DNA of 13,640 nucleotides from Flavobacteriales bacterium. GTDB taxonomy: Bacteria; Bacteroidota; Bacteroidia; Flavobacteriales_D; Crocinitomicaceae. Where the stretch lies: positions 1 through 13,640 of the forward strand of contig CANJQZ010000030.1 in the NCBI GenBank assembly GCA_947476515.1, in the 5' to 3' direction. Below, in pieces: positions 6,222-13,025 of this stretch. Both the position numbers and the translations under genes were made by a program. The notes under the pieces were generated by a model, which saw only the letters and a list, made by a program, of their open reading frames with translations, did no database searches and was not told where the DNA came from. Numbering within the stretch: the stretch's first letter is position 1; every line of letters begins with the position of its first letter.

Positions 6222-9200
6222 ATGAAACAAATCTCTCTATTTATTCTTATTTCATTTCTTTCCATTGCAAATGCGTTTTCTCAAAGAGGAAAAGATGGAA
6301 ATTATACCGTTACCACAGCAAATGCCATTATCAATAGCTATACTAATTTAACTGCAAATACTACTGCGGGTGCTTCTGTAATTACTGTAGCAAGCAATGC
6401 TTTACAAGGCGGAATATATACCAGTAATCTTGTCCCGGGTGATTTAATATTAATCATACAAATGCAAGGTGCTAGTTTAAATGTTGACACTTATGCAGCC
6501 AACGAGTATGTTACTTCAAACGGTTTATATTGGGGACCCTACACTACTCCAATAGGCCACTTGAACGATTGGTCGTCATATCAAGAATTATGGGGAGAAA
6601 TTTTAAATTATAACAATGCTGGAAAATTCGAATTGGCAGAAGTTAAATCTGTAGCAGGCACAACAACTATTAATCTTATGTGTCCCTTGAGCAATTTATA
6701 TACAGCAAGTGGGCATGTTCAAATCGTAAGAGTACCTAGATTTATAAATCTTACACTGAATGCTAATATGTCTGCCGTTCCTGCACTTTGGAATGGAACA
6801 ACAGGTGGCGTAGTAGCAGCAGAGATAAATGGAACACTTTTATTCAATACTGGAAGTAAAATTAGTGCTACTGGAGCAGGATTCAGAGGTGGTGTAACAG
6901 AAGATAATACCCTTGGTGCGCCTCCAGGAAGTGTTAATAATATTGGTTTCTGTGCTTCACATGTCGCTACACAAGGAGCAGAAAAAGGTGAAGGCATTGC
7001 AGGATTCTATGCAGAATACGATGCCATATATTCAAGATATTGTAAATCAGCACCAGCAAATGGTGGTGGTGGTGGTGGAAATCATAATGCTGGTGGTGGA
7101 GGTGGCTCTAATGTTGGAACTGGAACTTACACAGGAAAAGGAGTGCCTAGCACCACTTATAATACCTCATGGAATTTGGAGGGAGCTGGATTTGGGGGTT
7201 CAATTAGTCCTGGTGGTGGTCGTGGAGGATACTCAGGATCTACTAGTGATCAAAATGAACTCACCGTTGGACCAAACAATACTGCTTGGAATGGCGATTA
7301 TAGAAGAAAAGAAGGTGGCTTAGGTGGACATCCATTAAGTTTAGATGCTACAAGAATATTTGCTGGCGGCGGCGGAGGTGCAGGAGATCAAAATAATACG
7401 CAAGGCGGAAATGGTGGCCGTGGAGGTGGAATAGCATTTTTAAAAGTTTATGGAACCATTAGCGGACCAGGTACCATTGAAGCAAATGGTTCTAATGGAG
7501 TAAATGCCAATTCGGCTGGACTCACTGCTCCACAAACATCCACTATAAAATATGGAAATGACGCTGCAGGTGGAGCAGGTGGAGGTGGATCGGTATATAT
7601 TTCTCATGTGAATACACTTCCCGCAACACTTAATTTAGTAGCTAATGGTGGAAATGGTGGAAATCAAGTGCTTTCTGTTGGTCTTTTTGCTTCAAGTCCA
7701 ACGATGGAAGCTGACGGGCCTGGTGGTGGTGGTTCTGGAGGTTTAATCTCCATCACAGCAGGAAATCCCATTCAATTGGTACAAGGTGGAATCAATGGGG
7801 TAACCAATTCTGCTCATGTGGTAAATTTCCCTCCAAATGGCGCTACCGCTGGGGCTTCTGGTACTACAACAACCAATACTAGTTTTTATGATATTCTAGC
7901 TGCTAATGACACTATATGTAATGGCGCTTCTGTAACCTTAACTGCTTCGACCATTGGAGTTCCTCCTTCTGGAGCCTTGACTTGGTATTCAACTCCTTTT
8001 GGCTCAACAGTCGTAGGAAGTGGAAATAGTTTTACTACCCCCGTTCTTGCTGCAACTACTACCTATTATGTAGGTATTTGTCCCGGCAGCTTTAGAAGAG
8101 CTGTAACAGTTTTGGTTGGAGCCAATCCTCAAATTACTGGTAATGCAGCCGTTTTCAATGCTACTTGTTCCTCTCCCGGAGCAATCACTGGACTCAGTGC
8201 AAGTGGTGGTGTTATTCCTTACTCATATTCATGGAGCGGAGTATCAACACCAAGCGCGAACCTTACCAATGCAGGTGCAGGAACCTATACTTTAACTGTA
8301 ACAGATGCCGTAGGATGTTCGAGTACATCCGCACCTTATGTGATTTCTGGAGCAACACTTCCTACCATAAATGCAACGAATGTGGTTCTGACTCCTCAAA
8401 GTTGCATTGGAACATTTGGTAGTATTGCTGGAATTACCACTACAGGAAATAACTTAAGTTATACCTGGACAAATTCAACGGGCACTACCCTTAATCTTTC
8501 GAATTTAGTTGCAGGATCTTATTCTCTTTCAGCTACAGATGCTAATGGATGCGTTGTTACTGCAGGTCCTTTTGTTATCAGCTACATTGCCGGACCAGCT
8601 GTAAATACTAATTCAATAGTATTAAGTCCTGAGCATTGTGGTCAAGGAAATGGAAGCATCACGGGTATCAGCGCAACAGGAAATGGCCTAACTTATCTTT
8701 GGACTCCTGGAAATGGAAATACATTGAATCAAAACGGTTTATCAGCAGGGAATTATTCCTTGACTGTTACTGATGCAATAGGCTGTACCTCTCAAGTTGG
8801 CCCCTATAACATTATTAATACGCCTCCACCAAGTATCAATAATACACCTGTTATCATTGGTGAAAATTGCGGCCAAGGGAACGGATCTATTAGTAATATA
8901 ACAGTTGCAGGAGGAGCTACACCCTATACTTATTCTTGGTCTAACGCTAGCGCAACTACAATTGACTTAAACAATTTAGCTGCAGGATCTTATACACTTT
9001 ATGTTGTTGATGTGAATAATTGCACGGATAGTTTGGGTCCGATAGTTGTAAATTCAATTGGTGGACCTACCATTCAAACATCTGTAATGGTGTTGAGTAA
9101 TGTAGGATGTGAAGGTCAATTAGGTTCGATTATGGGAGTGACAGTTTCTGGCGTTGGACTTACCACACTTTGGTCTAATAATGTGAGTACCTTGAGTAAT

Positions 9201-10031
9201 CCTAATTTAACTCCTGGAAACTATACTTTTACCGTTACAGATGTAAATAATTGTGTTGCAACACAAACTTTTACAGTGGGACAAGACTTCCCTCCAGTAA
9301 TCAATAGTAATGCTTTGAATATAATTCAACCTACCTGTTTACAACTTGGAACCATCAATGGACTTCAAGTTACTGGTGGAACAGGAAGTTATAGTTATGA
9401 TTGGTCAACTATGCCTTTCCAAAGTAATTTGAATATCAATAATGTTGGACCAGGTAACTATTCCTTAGTTGTTACCGATAATGGAAATGGTTGCACTGAC
9501 ACTTTAAATAATATTATTATCTCTCCTCCAACTTATCCAATTGCGAATTTCACTTTTTCTCCAGTAGATCCAGATTTGAATGAAATTATAACCTTTACCA
9601 ATACATCAACTGGAAATTGGAATGTTCAATCTTGGACTATTGAAGGTCAAAATTTCAATAACTCCCCTATTCCTTATTCTTTTGGTGTAGAAAGCGTTTA
9701 TCCAGTTCAACTTATTGTGACAAGTCCAAACGGATGCAGCGACACTATTATTCAATTTGTTTCTGTATATGATGAATTTATAATCCCTAATGTAATCACT
9801 CCAAATCAAGATGGTACAAACGATTTATTATTCATGGCTGGTTTGAAACCTAATACCAGTGTATCAATATTGAATAGATGGGGTGACCTCATATTTTCAA
9901 CGGATAATTATTTAAATGATTGGAACGGTAAAGACCAACAAGGAACTCCATTAACGGACGGGGTCTATACTATAATAGTCAATAATGCAGAACATGTGAA
10001 TTACCATTGTTTTGTGCATTTAATTCGATAA
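6222..10031 (+). CDS. Large secreted adhesin-like protein: glycine-rich module, SprB repeats, type IX (type B) sorting domain
   Basis: A 1269-residue protein predicted to cross the inner membrane by Sec and the outer membrane by the type IX system. A signal peptide (MKQISLFILISFLSIANAFS) has its likely cleavage near residues 18-20. Residues about 24-560 form an N-terminal module with GDLILIIQMQGA, VQIVRVPRFINL and WNGTTGGVVAAEINGTL, then recurrent glycine clusters at about 281, 291, 331, 382, 395, 450, 476 and 500. An Ig-like domain follows (about 560-632, with LTWYSTPFGS). Six SprB-type repeats of about 78 residues (634-1103) come next, then a PKD-like domain (about 1107-1183). The last 83 residues (IIPNVITPNQDGTND ... 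LNRWGD ... DGVYTIIV) are the gliding-motility-associated C-terminal domain. Architecture suggests surface adhesion or gliding; the ligand is unknown. No secretion genes lie nearby. Confidence 0.93.
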   Translation: MKQISLFILISFLSIANAFSQRGKDGNYTVTTANAIINSYTNLTANTTAGASVITVASNALQGGIYTSNLVPGDLILIIQMQGASLNVDTYAANEYVTSNGLYWGPYTTPIGHLNDWSSYQELWGEILNYNNAGKFELAEVKSVAGTTTINLMCPLSNLYTASGHVQIVRVPRFINLTLNANMSAVPALWNGTTGGVVAAEINGTLLFNTGSKISATGAGFRGGVTEDNTLGAPPGSVNNIGFCASHVATQGAEKGEGIAGFYAEYDAIYSRYCKSAPANGGGGGGNHNAGGGGGSNVGTGTYTGKGVPSTTYNTSWNLEGAGFGGSISPGGGRGGYSGSTSDQNELTVGPNNTAWNGDYRRKEGGLGGHPLSLDATRIFAGGGGGAGDQNNTQGGNGGRGGGIAFLKVYGTISGPGTIEANGSNGVNANSAGLTAPQTSTIKYGNDAAGGAGGGGSVYISHVNTLPATLNLVANGGNGGNQVLSVGLFASSPTMEADGPGGGGSGGLISITAGNPIQLVQGGINGVTNSAHVVNFPPNGATAGASGTTTTNTSFYDILAANDTICNGASVTLTASTIGVPPSGALTWYSTPFGSTVVGSGNSFTTPVLAATTTYYVGICPGSFRRAVTVLVGANPQITGNAAVFNATCSSPGAITGLSASGGVIPYSYSWSGVSTPSANLTNAGAGTYTLTVTDAVGCSSTSAPYVISGATLPTINATNVVLTPQSCIGTFGSIAGITTTGNNLSYTWTNSTGTTLNLSNLVAGSYSLSATDANGCVVTAGPFVISYIAGPAVNTNSIVLSPEHCGQGNGSITGISATGNGLTYLWTPGNGNTLNQNGLSAGNYSLTVTDAIGCTSQVGPYNIINTPPPSINNTPVIIGENCGQGNGSISNITVAGGATPYTYSWSNASATTIDLNNLAAGSYTLYVVDVNNCTDSLGPIVVNSIGGPTIQTSVMVLSNVGCEGQLGSIMGVTVSGVGLTTLWSNNVSTLSNPNLTPGNYTFTVTDVNNCVATQTFTVGQDFPPVINSNALNIIQPTCLQLGTINGLQVTGGTGSYSYDWSTMPFQSNLNINNVGPGNYSLVVTDNGNGCTDTLNNIIISPPTYPIANFTFSPVDPDLNEIITFTNTSTGNWNVQSWTIEGQNFNNSPIPYSFGVESVYPVQLIVTSPNGCSDTIIQFVSVYDEFIIPNVITPNQDGTNDLLFMAGLKPNTSVSILNRWGDLIFSTDNYLNDWNGKDQQGTPLTDGVYTIIVNNAEHVNYHCFVHLIR
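7062..7751 (+). other. Region encoding recurrent glycine clusters of the secreted protein
   Basis: Runs of GGN codons recur at 7062, 7092, 7212, 7365, 7404, 7569, 7647 and 7719, encoding stretches such as GGGGGG, GGGRGG, GGGGGAG and GGAGGGGS, separated by 10-55 residues of ordinary sequence. The codons mix GGT, GGA and GGC, so this is not a simple DNA microsatellite. It is a protein-level pattern that may mark tight turns in a repetitive beta fold; that structural reading is inference. Confidence 0.7.
8121..9530 (+). repeat. Six tandem SprB-type repeats inside the secreted protein
   Basis: Units begin at about 8121, 8355, 8589, 8820, 9060 and 9288, each about 230-240 bases (about 78 residues). 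Each has the pattern C-x-G-[ST]-I-x-G near the front, a Y-x-W strand, N-L-x-x-G-x-Y in the middle, and T-D-x-x-x-C near the end, as in SprB repeats of gliding-motility adhesins. Every unit has two cysteines; in unit 1 they are 50 residues apart. Units 3 and 4 are most alike (both contain CGQGNGSI) but differ at most synonymous positions, so the array is old rather than freshly amplified. Confidence 0.88.
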
Positions 10032-10055
10032 TATCAATTTTACACTTCAAAAAAA

Positions 10056-10829
10056 ATGATTGGAACAGCATTAATTACAGGAGCCTCAAGTGGCATTGGG
10101 AAAGAATTTGCAAAGATTCATGCACAGAAAGGTGGTAACCTAGTTCTTGTGGCACGAAGAGAAAATAATCTTCTGGAGCTACAGGAGCAACTAACAAAAG
10201 AATTTAAGATTAAGGTAGAAATTCTCTCCATTGATTTAAGTTCAGAAGGAGCTGCTAAACAAGTTTACGCTTTTACGCAAGAGAAAAATATTTTTATCAG
10301 TTATCTATTCAATAATGCTGGATTTGGAGGACATGGCAAATTTATTGATCGCGATTTAGCCGTTGATAATCAGATGATAAATTTAAATGTAATCGCGCTG
10401 GTTGAATTGACCCATTTATATTTACAGGATATGCGCAAGCATAAAGAAGGGTGGATATTAAATACTGCTAGCACCGCTGGATTCCTTCCTGGACCTTTAC
10501 AAGCTACCTATTTTGCTACGAAGGCATTTGTTATTTCCTTCACAAAGGCTTTGCGCCAAGAATTAAAAGGAAGTGGTATTCATATTTCAGCCTTGTGTCC
10601 TGGGCCAGTAAAAACTGAATTTGAAAAAGTTGCAGGTATGGATGGAAGTGATATGTTTGCCAAAGGAGCAAGCGCGAATAGTACAGCACTTAAAGGTTAT
10701 AATGGCTTAATGAAAGGGAAATTAATTATAATCAATGAGATAGGTTTTATTATATTAATCAAGTATTTACTCCCTTTTGTTCCCAATTCACTTCTATCTA
10801 AAATTATTGAGAAAATGCAAACCATATAA
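10056..10829 (+). CDS. Short-chain dehydrogenase/reductase (DltE-like SDR)
   Basis: A 257-residue classical SDR with a Rossmann fold. The cofactor motif TGASSGIG is at residues 8-15. The pair VARR at 32-35 suggests NADP(H) preference because of the arginines after the second strand. Also present are D60 in the IDLS segment, NNAG at 86-89, and the catalytic tetrad N111, S139, Y152 and K156 (in ATYFATKAF). The CPGPVKTEF segment follows. Sequence style places it near the DltE/YqjQ-like subgroup, whose substrates are mostly unknown. The C-terminal 40 residues are hydrophobic (IIIINEIGFIILIKYLLPFVP), which may give membrane association or line the substrate pocket. It begins 24 bases after the secreted-protein gene. 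Substrate cannot be assigned from sequence. Confidence 0.88.
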   Translation: MIGTALITGASSGIGKEFAKIHAQKGGNLVLVARRENNLLELQEQLTKEFKIKVEILSIDLSSEGAAKQVYAFTQEKNIFISYLFNNAGFGGHGKFIDRDLAVDNQMINLNVIALVELTHLYLQDMRKHKEGWILNTASTAGFLPGPLQATYFATKAFVISFTKALRQELKGSGIHISALCPGPVKTEFEKVAGMDGSDMFAKGASANSTALKGYNGLMKGKLIIINEIGFIILIKYLLPFVPNSLLSKIIEKMQTI

Positions 10830-10835
10830 ATATTG

Positions 10836-10843
10836 TAACTTTG
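10836..10843 (+). promoter_or_regulatory. Bacteroidota-type -7 promoter box for tatA-purE
   Basis: TAACTTTG is an exact match to TAnnTTTG, ending 16 bases before the tatA ATG, in the 30-base gap after the dehydrogenase gene. The nearest upstream TTG (10807-10809) is 26 bases away, longer than usual, so no -33 element is claimed. The box suggests that tatA and purE can be transcribed independently of the genes before them. Confidence 0.6.
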
Positions 10844-10859
10844 TCAAAAATCAAATAAG

Positions 10860-11246
10860 ATGTTGCACCTAACGCTTTTTCTAAACGATATTTCAGGATC
10901 AGAAATTATGGTGATTCTCTTATTTGTTTTGATGTTTTTTGGAGCTAAAAGTATTCCAAGCATGGCTAAAACATTAGGAAAGACACTTTTTCAAATTCGA
11001 AATGCTACCAGTGAGATTCAAAATGAGATTCGTAAGTCTGGAATAGAAATATCAAAAGACATGAATATCAGTCAAATATTACAAGATAAACAACAAGAAT
11101 TAACGCAACCAATGGATCAAGTGTATTCAGAAATTGAAAATACTATTCATTACGCAGCAAAAGAAACACCAAAGACTATTTCTAATGAGGTTCAAGTACC
11201 TATTGAAGAAATAAAAGAAGAAATACCAACTGAAAAAACCAAATAA
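10860..11246 (+). CDS. TatA/TatB-type twin-arginine translocase subunit
   Basis: A 128-residue protein of the MttA/Hcf106 family, the single-helix pore or adaptor subunit of the Tat pathway that exports folded proteins. A short periplasmic N-terminus is followed by one membrane helix (about residues 14-27), the hinge F27-G28 with the AKSIPSMAK segment, an amphipathic helix (about 33-65), and a polar charged tail rich in E, K and Q. TatA and TatB cannot be separated on sequence alone here. The short N-terminus before the E15 membrane entry is compatible with either. No tatC lies in the window, so tat genes are dispersed or tatC is elsewhere. It is followed by purE with one base between them, implying co-transcription. 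The unusually long acidic tail looks poorly conserved and unstructured. Confidence 0.85.
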   Translation: MLHLTLFLNDISGSEIMVILLFVLMFFGAKSIPSMAKTLGKTLFQIRNATSEIQNEIRKSGIEISKDMNISQILQDKQQELTQPMDQVYSEIENTIHYAAKETPKTISNEVQVPIEEIKEEIPTEKTK

Positions 11247-11247
11247 A

Positions 11248-11730
11248 ATGGCACAAGTAGCAATAATAATGGGAAGCGCTTCCGACTATCCAGTAATGAA
11301 AGCAGCTAAAGAAATTTTAGATTTTTTTGGTATAAGTAATCATGTAGAAGTAGTTTCAGCACACAGAACTCCAGAAAAAATGGTGGCTTTTGCTAAAAGT
11401 GCTAAAGAAAACGGTTATCAAATTATAATCGCTGGTGCCGGTGGAGCTGCACATTTACCTGGAATGGTTGCTTCATTAACAACACTTCCTGTGATTGGAG
11501 TTCCTATTAAATCAAGTAATTCAATTGATGGATGGGACAGTATTTTGAGTATTTTACAAATGCCCAATGGAATTCCAGTAGCAACGGTTGCATTAAATGC
11601 AAGTAAAAATGCAGGAATTCTAGCCGCTAGAATTATTGGATCTACTGATTCCTTAATTGCTGATAAAATGGAGGCTTATGCGCAACAAATGGCTGCTGAA
11701 GTAGCCTTGAGTCAGAAAGACCTAAATTAA
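11248..11730 (+). CDS. purE: 5-(carboxyamino)imidazole ribonucleotide mutase (PurE, class I)
   Basis: PurE moves the carboxyl group of N5-CAIR to carbon 4, giving CAIR in de novo purine synthesis; it acts as a cytoplasmic octamer. The 160-residue length is normal for the single-domain class I enzyme. Signature segments are GSASDYPVM (residues 9-17, phosphate and ribose binding), SAHRTPEKM (37-45, containing the catalytic histidine region) and AGAGGAAHLPGMVAS, followed by VIGVPIKSS. It begins one base after tatA and shares its stop region with the convergent namZ gene. Class I PurE needs the partner PurK for carboxyamination; purK is not in the window. Identification is firm. Confidence 0.97.
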   Translation: MAQVAIIMGSASDYPVMKAAKEILDFFGISNHVEVVSAHRTPEKMVAFAKSAKENGYQIIIAGAGGAAHLPGMVASLTTLPVIGVPIKSSNSIDGWDSILSILQMPNGIPVATVALNASKNAGILAARIIGSTDSLIADKMEAYAQQMAAEVALSQKDLN

Positions 11731-13025
11731 TCGTATAAAAGATACTTTTTCCTAATCAACATAAAGGAATCTATTCCTGGTTGCCAAGTGGCACGAATTT
11801 CTTTTGCCGACCATCCTTTATACAATTGCTCCATCAAAGTTGCCGTTCCAGCCAATCGATTAAAGAAAGCATTTTGATCAATAAATACAGCTGAATCACT
11901 TAATAAATCTCTTGCTTGAGTGAGGTAATTTAAATTGATTTCATAAGTTCTTTTTACAAGCGAGCTTGAAAGATCATACCCATTGCAAACTTTATTCACA
12001 TGAGGAGGATTTCTGGCTCCTATCTGTGGAACCGGAGTAAATTGAAAACTAGTTTTCGGAAAGCGTGGATGACCATACATTTCAAATGGCTTTTCAGTGC
12101 CACGACCTACACTCACCGTGGTTGCTTCAAAAAAACATAAACTAGGGTACAATGAAATTGCCAATTCAGATTTCAGATTGGGTGATGGAGGAACAGTCAC
12201 CACATATTTTGTTTTATGGGTGTAATTCTTACATGGTATCACCCAAAGATTACATAAGATTTTTTTATCTAACCACTGCTCACCATTTACCATAAGGGCA
12301 TATTCACCAATCGTCATTCCGTAAACAATGGGGACAGGATGCATCCCAACAAAAGATTTGTAAGCAGGCTCAAGAACTGGACCGTCAACATAATGTCCAT
12401 TGGGATTAGGTCGATCTAAAACAACTAATTGCTTATGATTTTCTGCACAAGCTTCCATCACATAATGTAAAGTTGAAATATAGGTGTAAAATCGAATGCC
12501 AACATCTTGAATATCATAAATCACAATATCTACATCACTTAAATCTGCATCTGTCGGTTTTTTATGATTTCCATATAAAGAAACTAAAGGTATTCCAGTT
12601 TTCTCATCAACCGAACTGTTGACTTTTTCTCCAGCATCTACATCACCGCGAAATCCATGTTCTGGAGAGAATACTTTTATTACATTGAGCTTTAAGGCAA
12701 GAAGCGTATCCACTAAATGAATTCCTTTAACTACAGAAGTTTGATTGCCTACTACTGCAATTCTTTTATCTTTCAATGAATCGACAAAAAGATGCAAGCG
12801 ATCAATGCCTAACAAGGGTTTTTTAAGATCTAAAGTGGTATACATTTGAACAGGAAGTGTCCGCAGCGTATCCTCTTCTATCACAATAGATCCTGCAATT
12901 GGAACAAAAACACTTGCTTCAACTTTACAAGAAAAAAGTATAAACAACAAAAATGTTTCCAAGCACAAAAGCTTTGCGTATTTTTGAACTTGAAAATTGG
13001 ACCATTTGTTATTTGAAACATTCAT
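11727..13025 (-). CDS. namZ: NamZ-like exo-beta-N-acetylmuramidase (DUF1343), exported, probable lipoprotein
   Basis: A DUF1343 (glycoside hydrolase 171) protein, about 432 residues from the chosen start. Characterised members release terminal N-acetylmuramic acid from peptidoglycan fragments. Conserved segments include GIDRLH, VGNQTSV, FSPEHGFRG (a key conserved acid-containing motif, residues 119-127), VSLYG, DVDIVIYDIQDVGIRFYTY, LDRPNPNG and VSVGRGTEKPFE. The frame is open to an ATG at 13097. I prefer the ATG at 13025, because it places a lysine-containing n-region and a hydrophobic stretch ending LFILFSC near the N-terminus. That cysteine (about residue 33) could be lipidated; cleavage at VEA by signal peptidase I is the alternative. 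The 3' end overlaps the purE stop, and the 5' end overlaps the divergent permease gene. The enzyme assignment is good; the exact substrate is inferred from the family. Confidence 0.87.
   Translation of the reverse strand: MNVSNNKWSNFQVQKYAKLLCLETFLLFILFSCKVEASVFVPIAGSIVIEEDTLRTLPVQMYTTLDLKKPLLGIDRLHLFVDSLKDKRIAVVGNQTSVVKGIHLVDTLLALKLNVIKVFSPEHGFRGDVDAGEKVNSSVDEKTGIPLVSLYGNHKKPTDADLSDVDIVIYDIQDVGIRFYTYISTLHYVMEACAENHKQLVVLDRPNPNGHYVDGPVLEPAYKSFVGMHPVPIVYGMTIGEYALMVNGEQWLDKKILCNLWVIPCKNYTHKTKYVVTVPPSPNLKSELAISLYPSLCFFEATTVSVGRGTEKPFEMYGHPRFPKTSFQFTPVPQIGARNPPHVNKVCNGYDLSSSLVKRTYEINLNYLTQARDLLSDSAVFIDQNAFFNRLAGTATLMEQLYKGWSAKEIRATWQPGIDSFMLIRKKYLLYD
12979..12986 (+). promoter_or_regulatory. Probable -7 promoter box for the permease gene, inside namZ codons
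   Basis: TATTTTTG exactly matches TAnnTTTG and lies 19 bases before the proposed TTG start of the permease. It sits within the opposite-strand codons for the NamZ export signal. A TTT at 12956-12958 lies at a fitting distance but is not a full TTTG, so only the -7 element is supported. Confidence 0.45.

Noticed and set aside
6719..6997. Open frame of 92 codons on the minus strand inside the secreted-protein gene
   Set aside because: Its proline- and alanine-rich sequence is the mirror of glycine- and threonine-rich codons on the other strand; no independent support.
6913..7323. Open frame of 136 codons in the second plus-strand frame over the glycine-rich region
   Set aside because: The valine-rich runs arise because GGT repeats read as GTG in a shifted frame. 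No family resemblance.
7062..7751. Glycine-codon runs as a DNA microsatellite or CRISPR-like array
   Set aside because: Codons vary, spacing is irregular and the frame is kept throughout; it is protein-level repetition in a coding region.
8165..8422. Open frame of 85 codons in another plus-strand frame inside the SprB repeats
   Set aside because: A frame-shifted reading of the repeat-coding DNA; tryptophan- and cysteine-rich without a recognisable fold.
9606..9809. Open frame of 67 codons on the minus strand inside the PKD-like region
   Set aside because: Fully inside a conserved domain on the other strand; no motif.
10011..10043. Possible promoter for the short-chain dehydrogenase (TTTG then CAATTTTA)
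   Set aside because: The spacing of 20 bases fits but the -7 box matches too few consensus positions.
11733..11750. Hairpin GTAT/ATAC followed by five Ts after purE as a terminator
   Set aside because: The stem is only four base pairs with one G-C pair, too weak to call.
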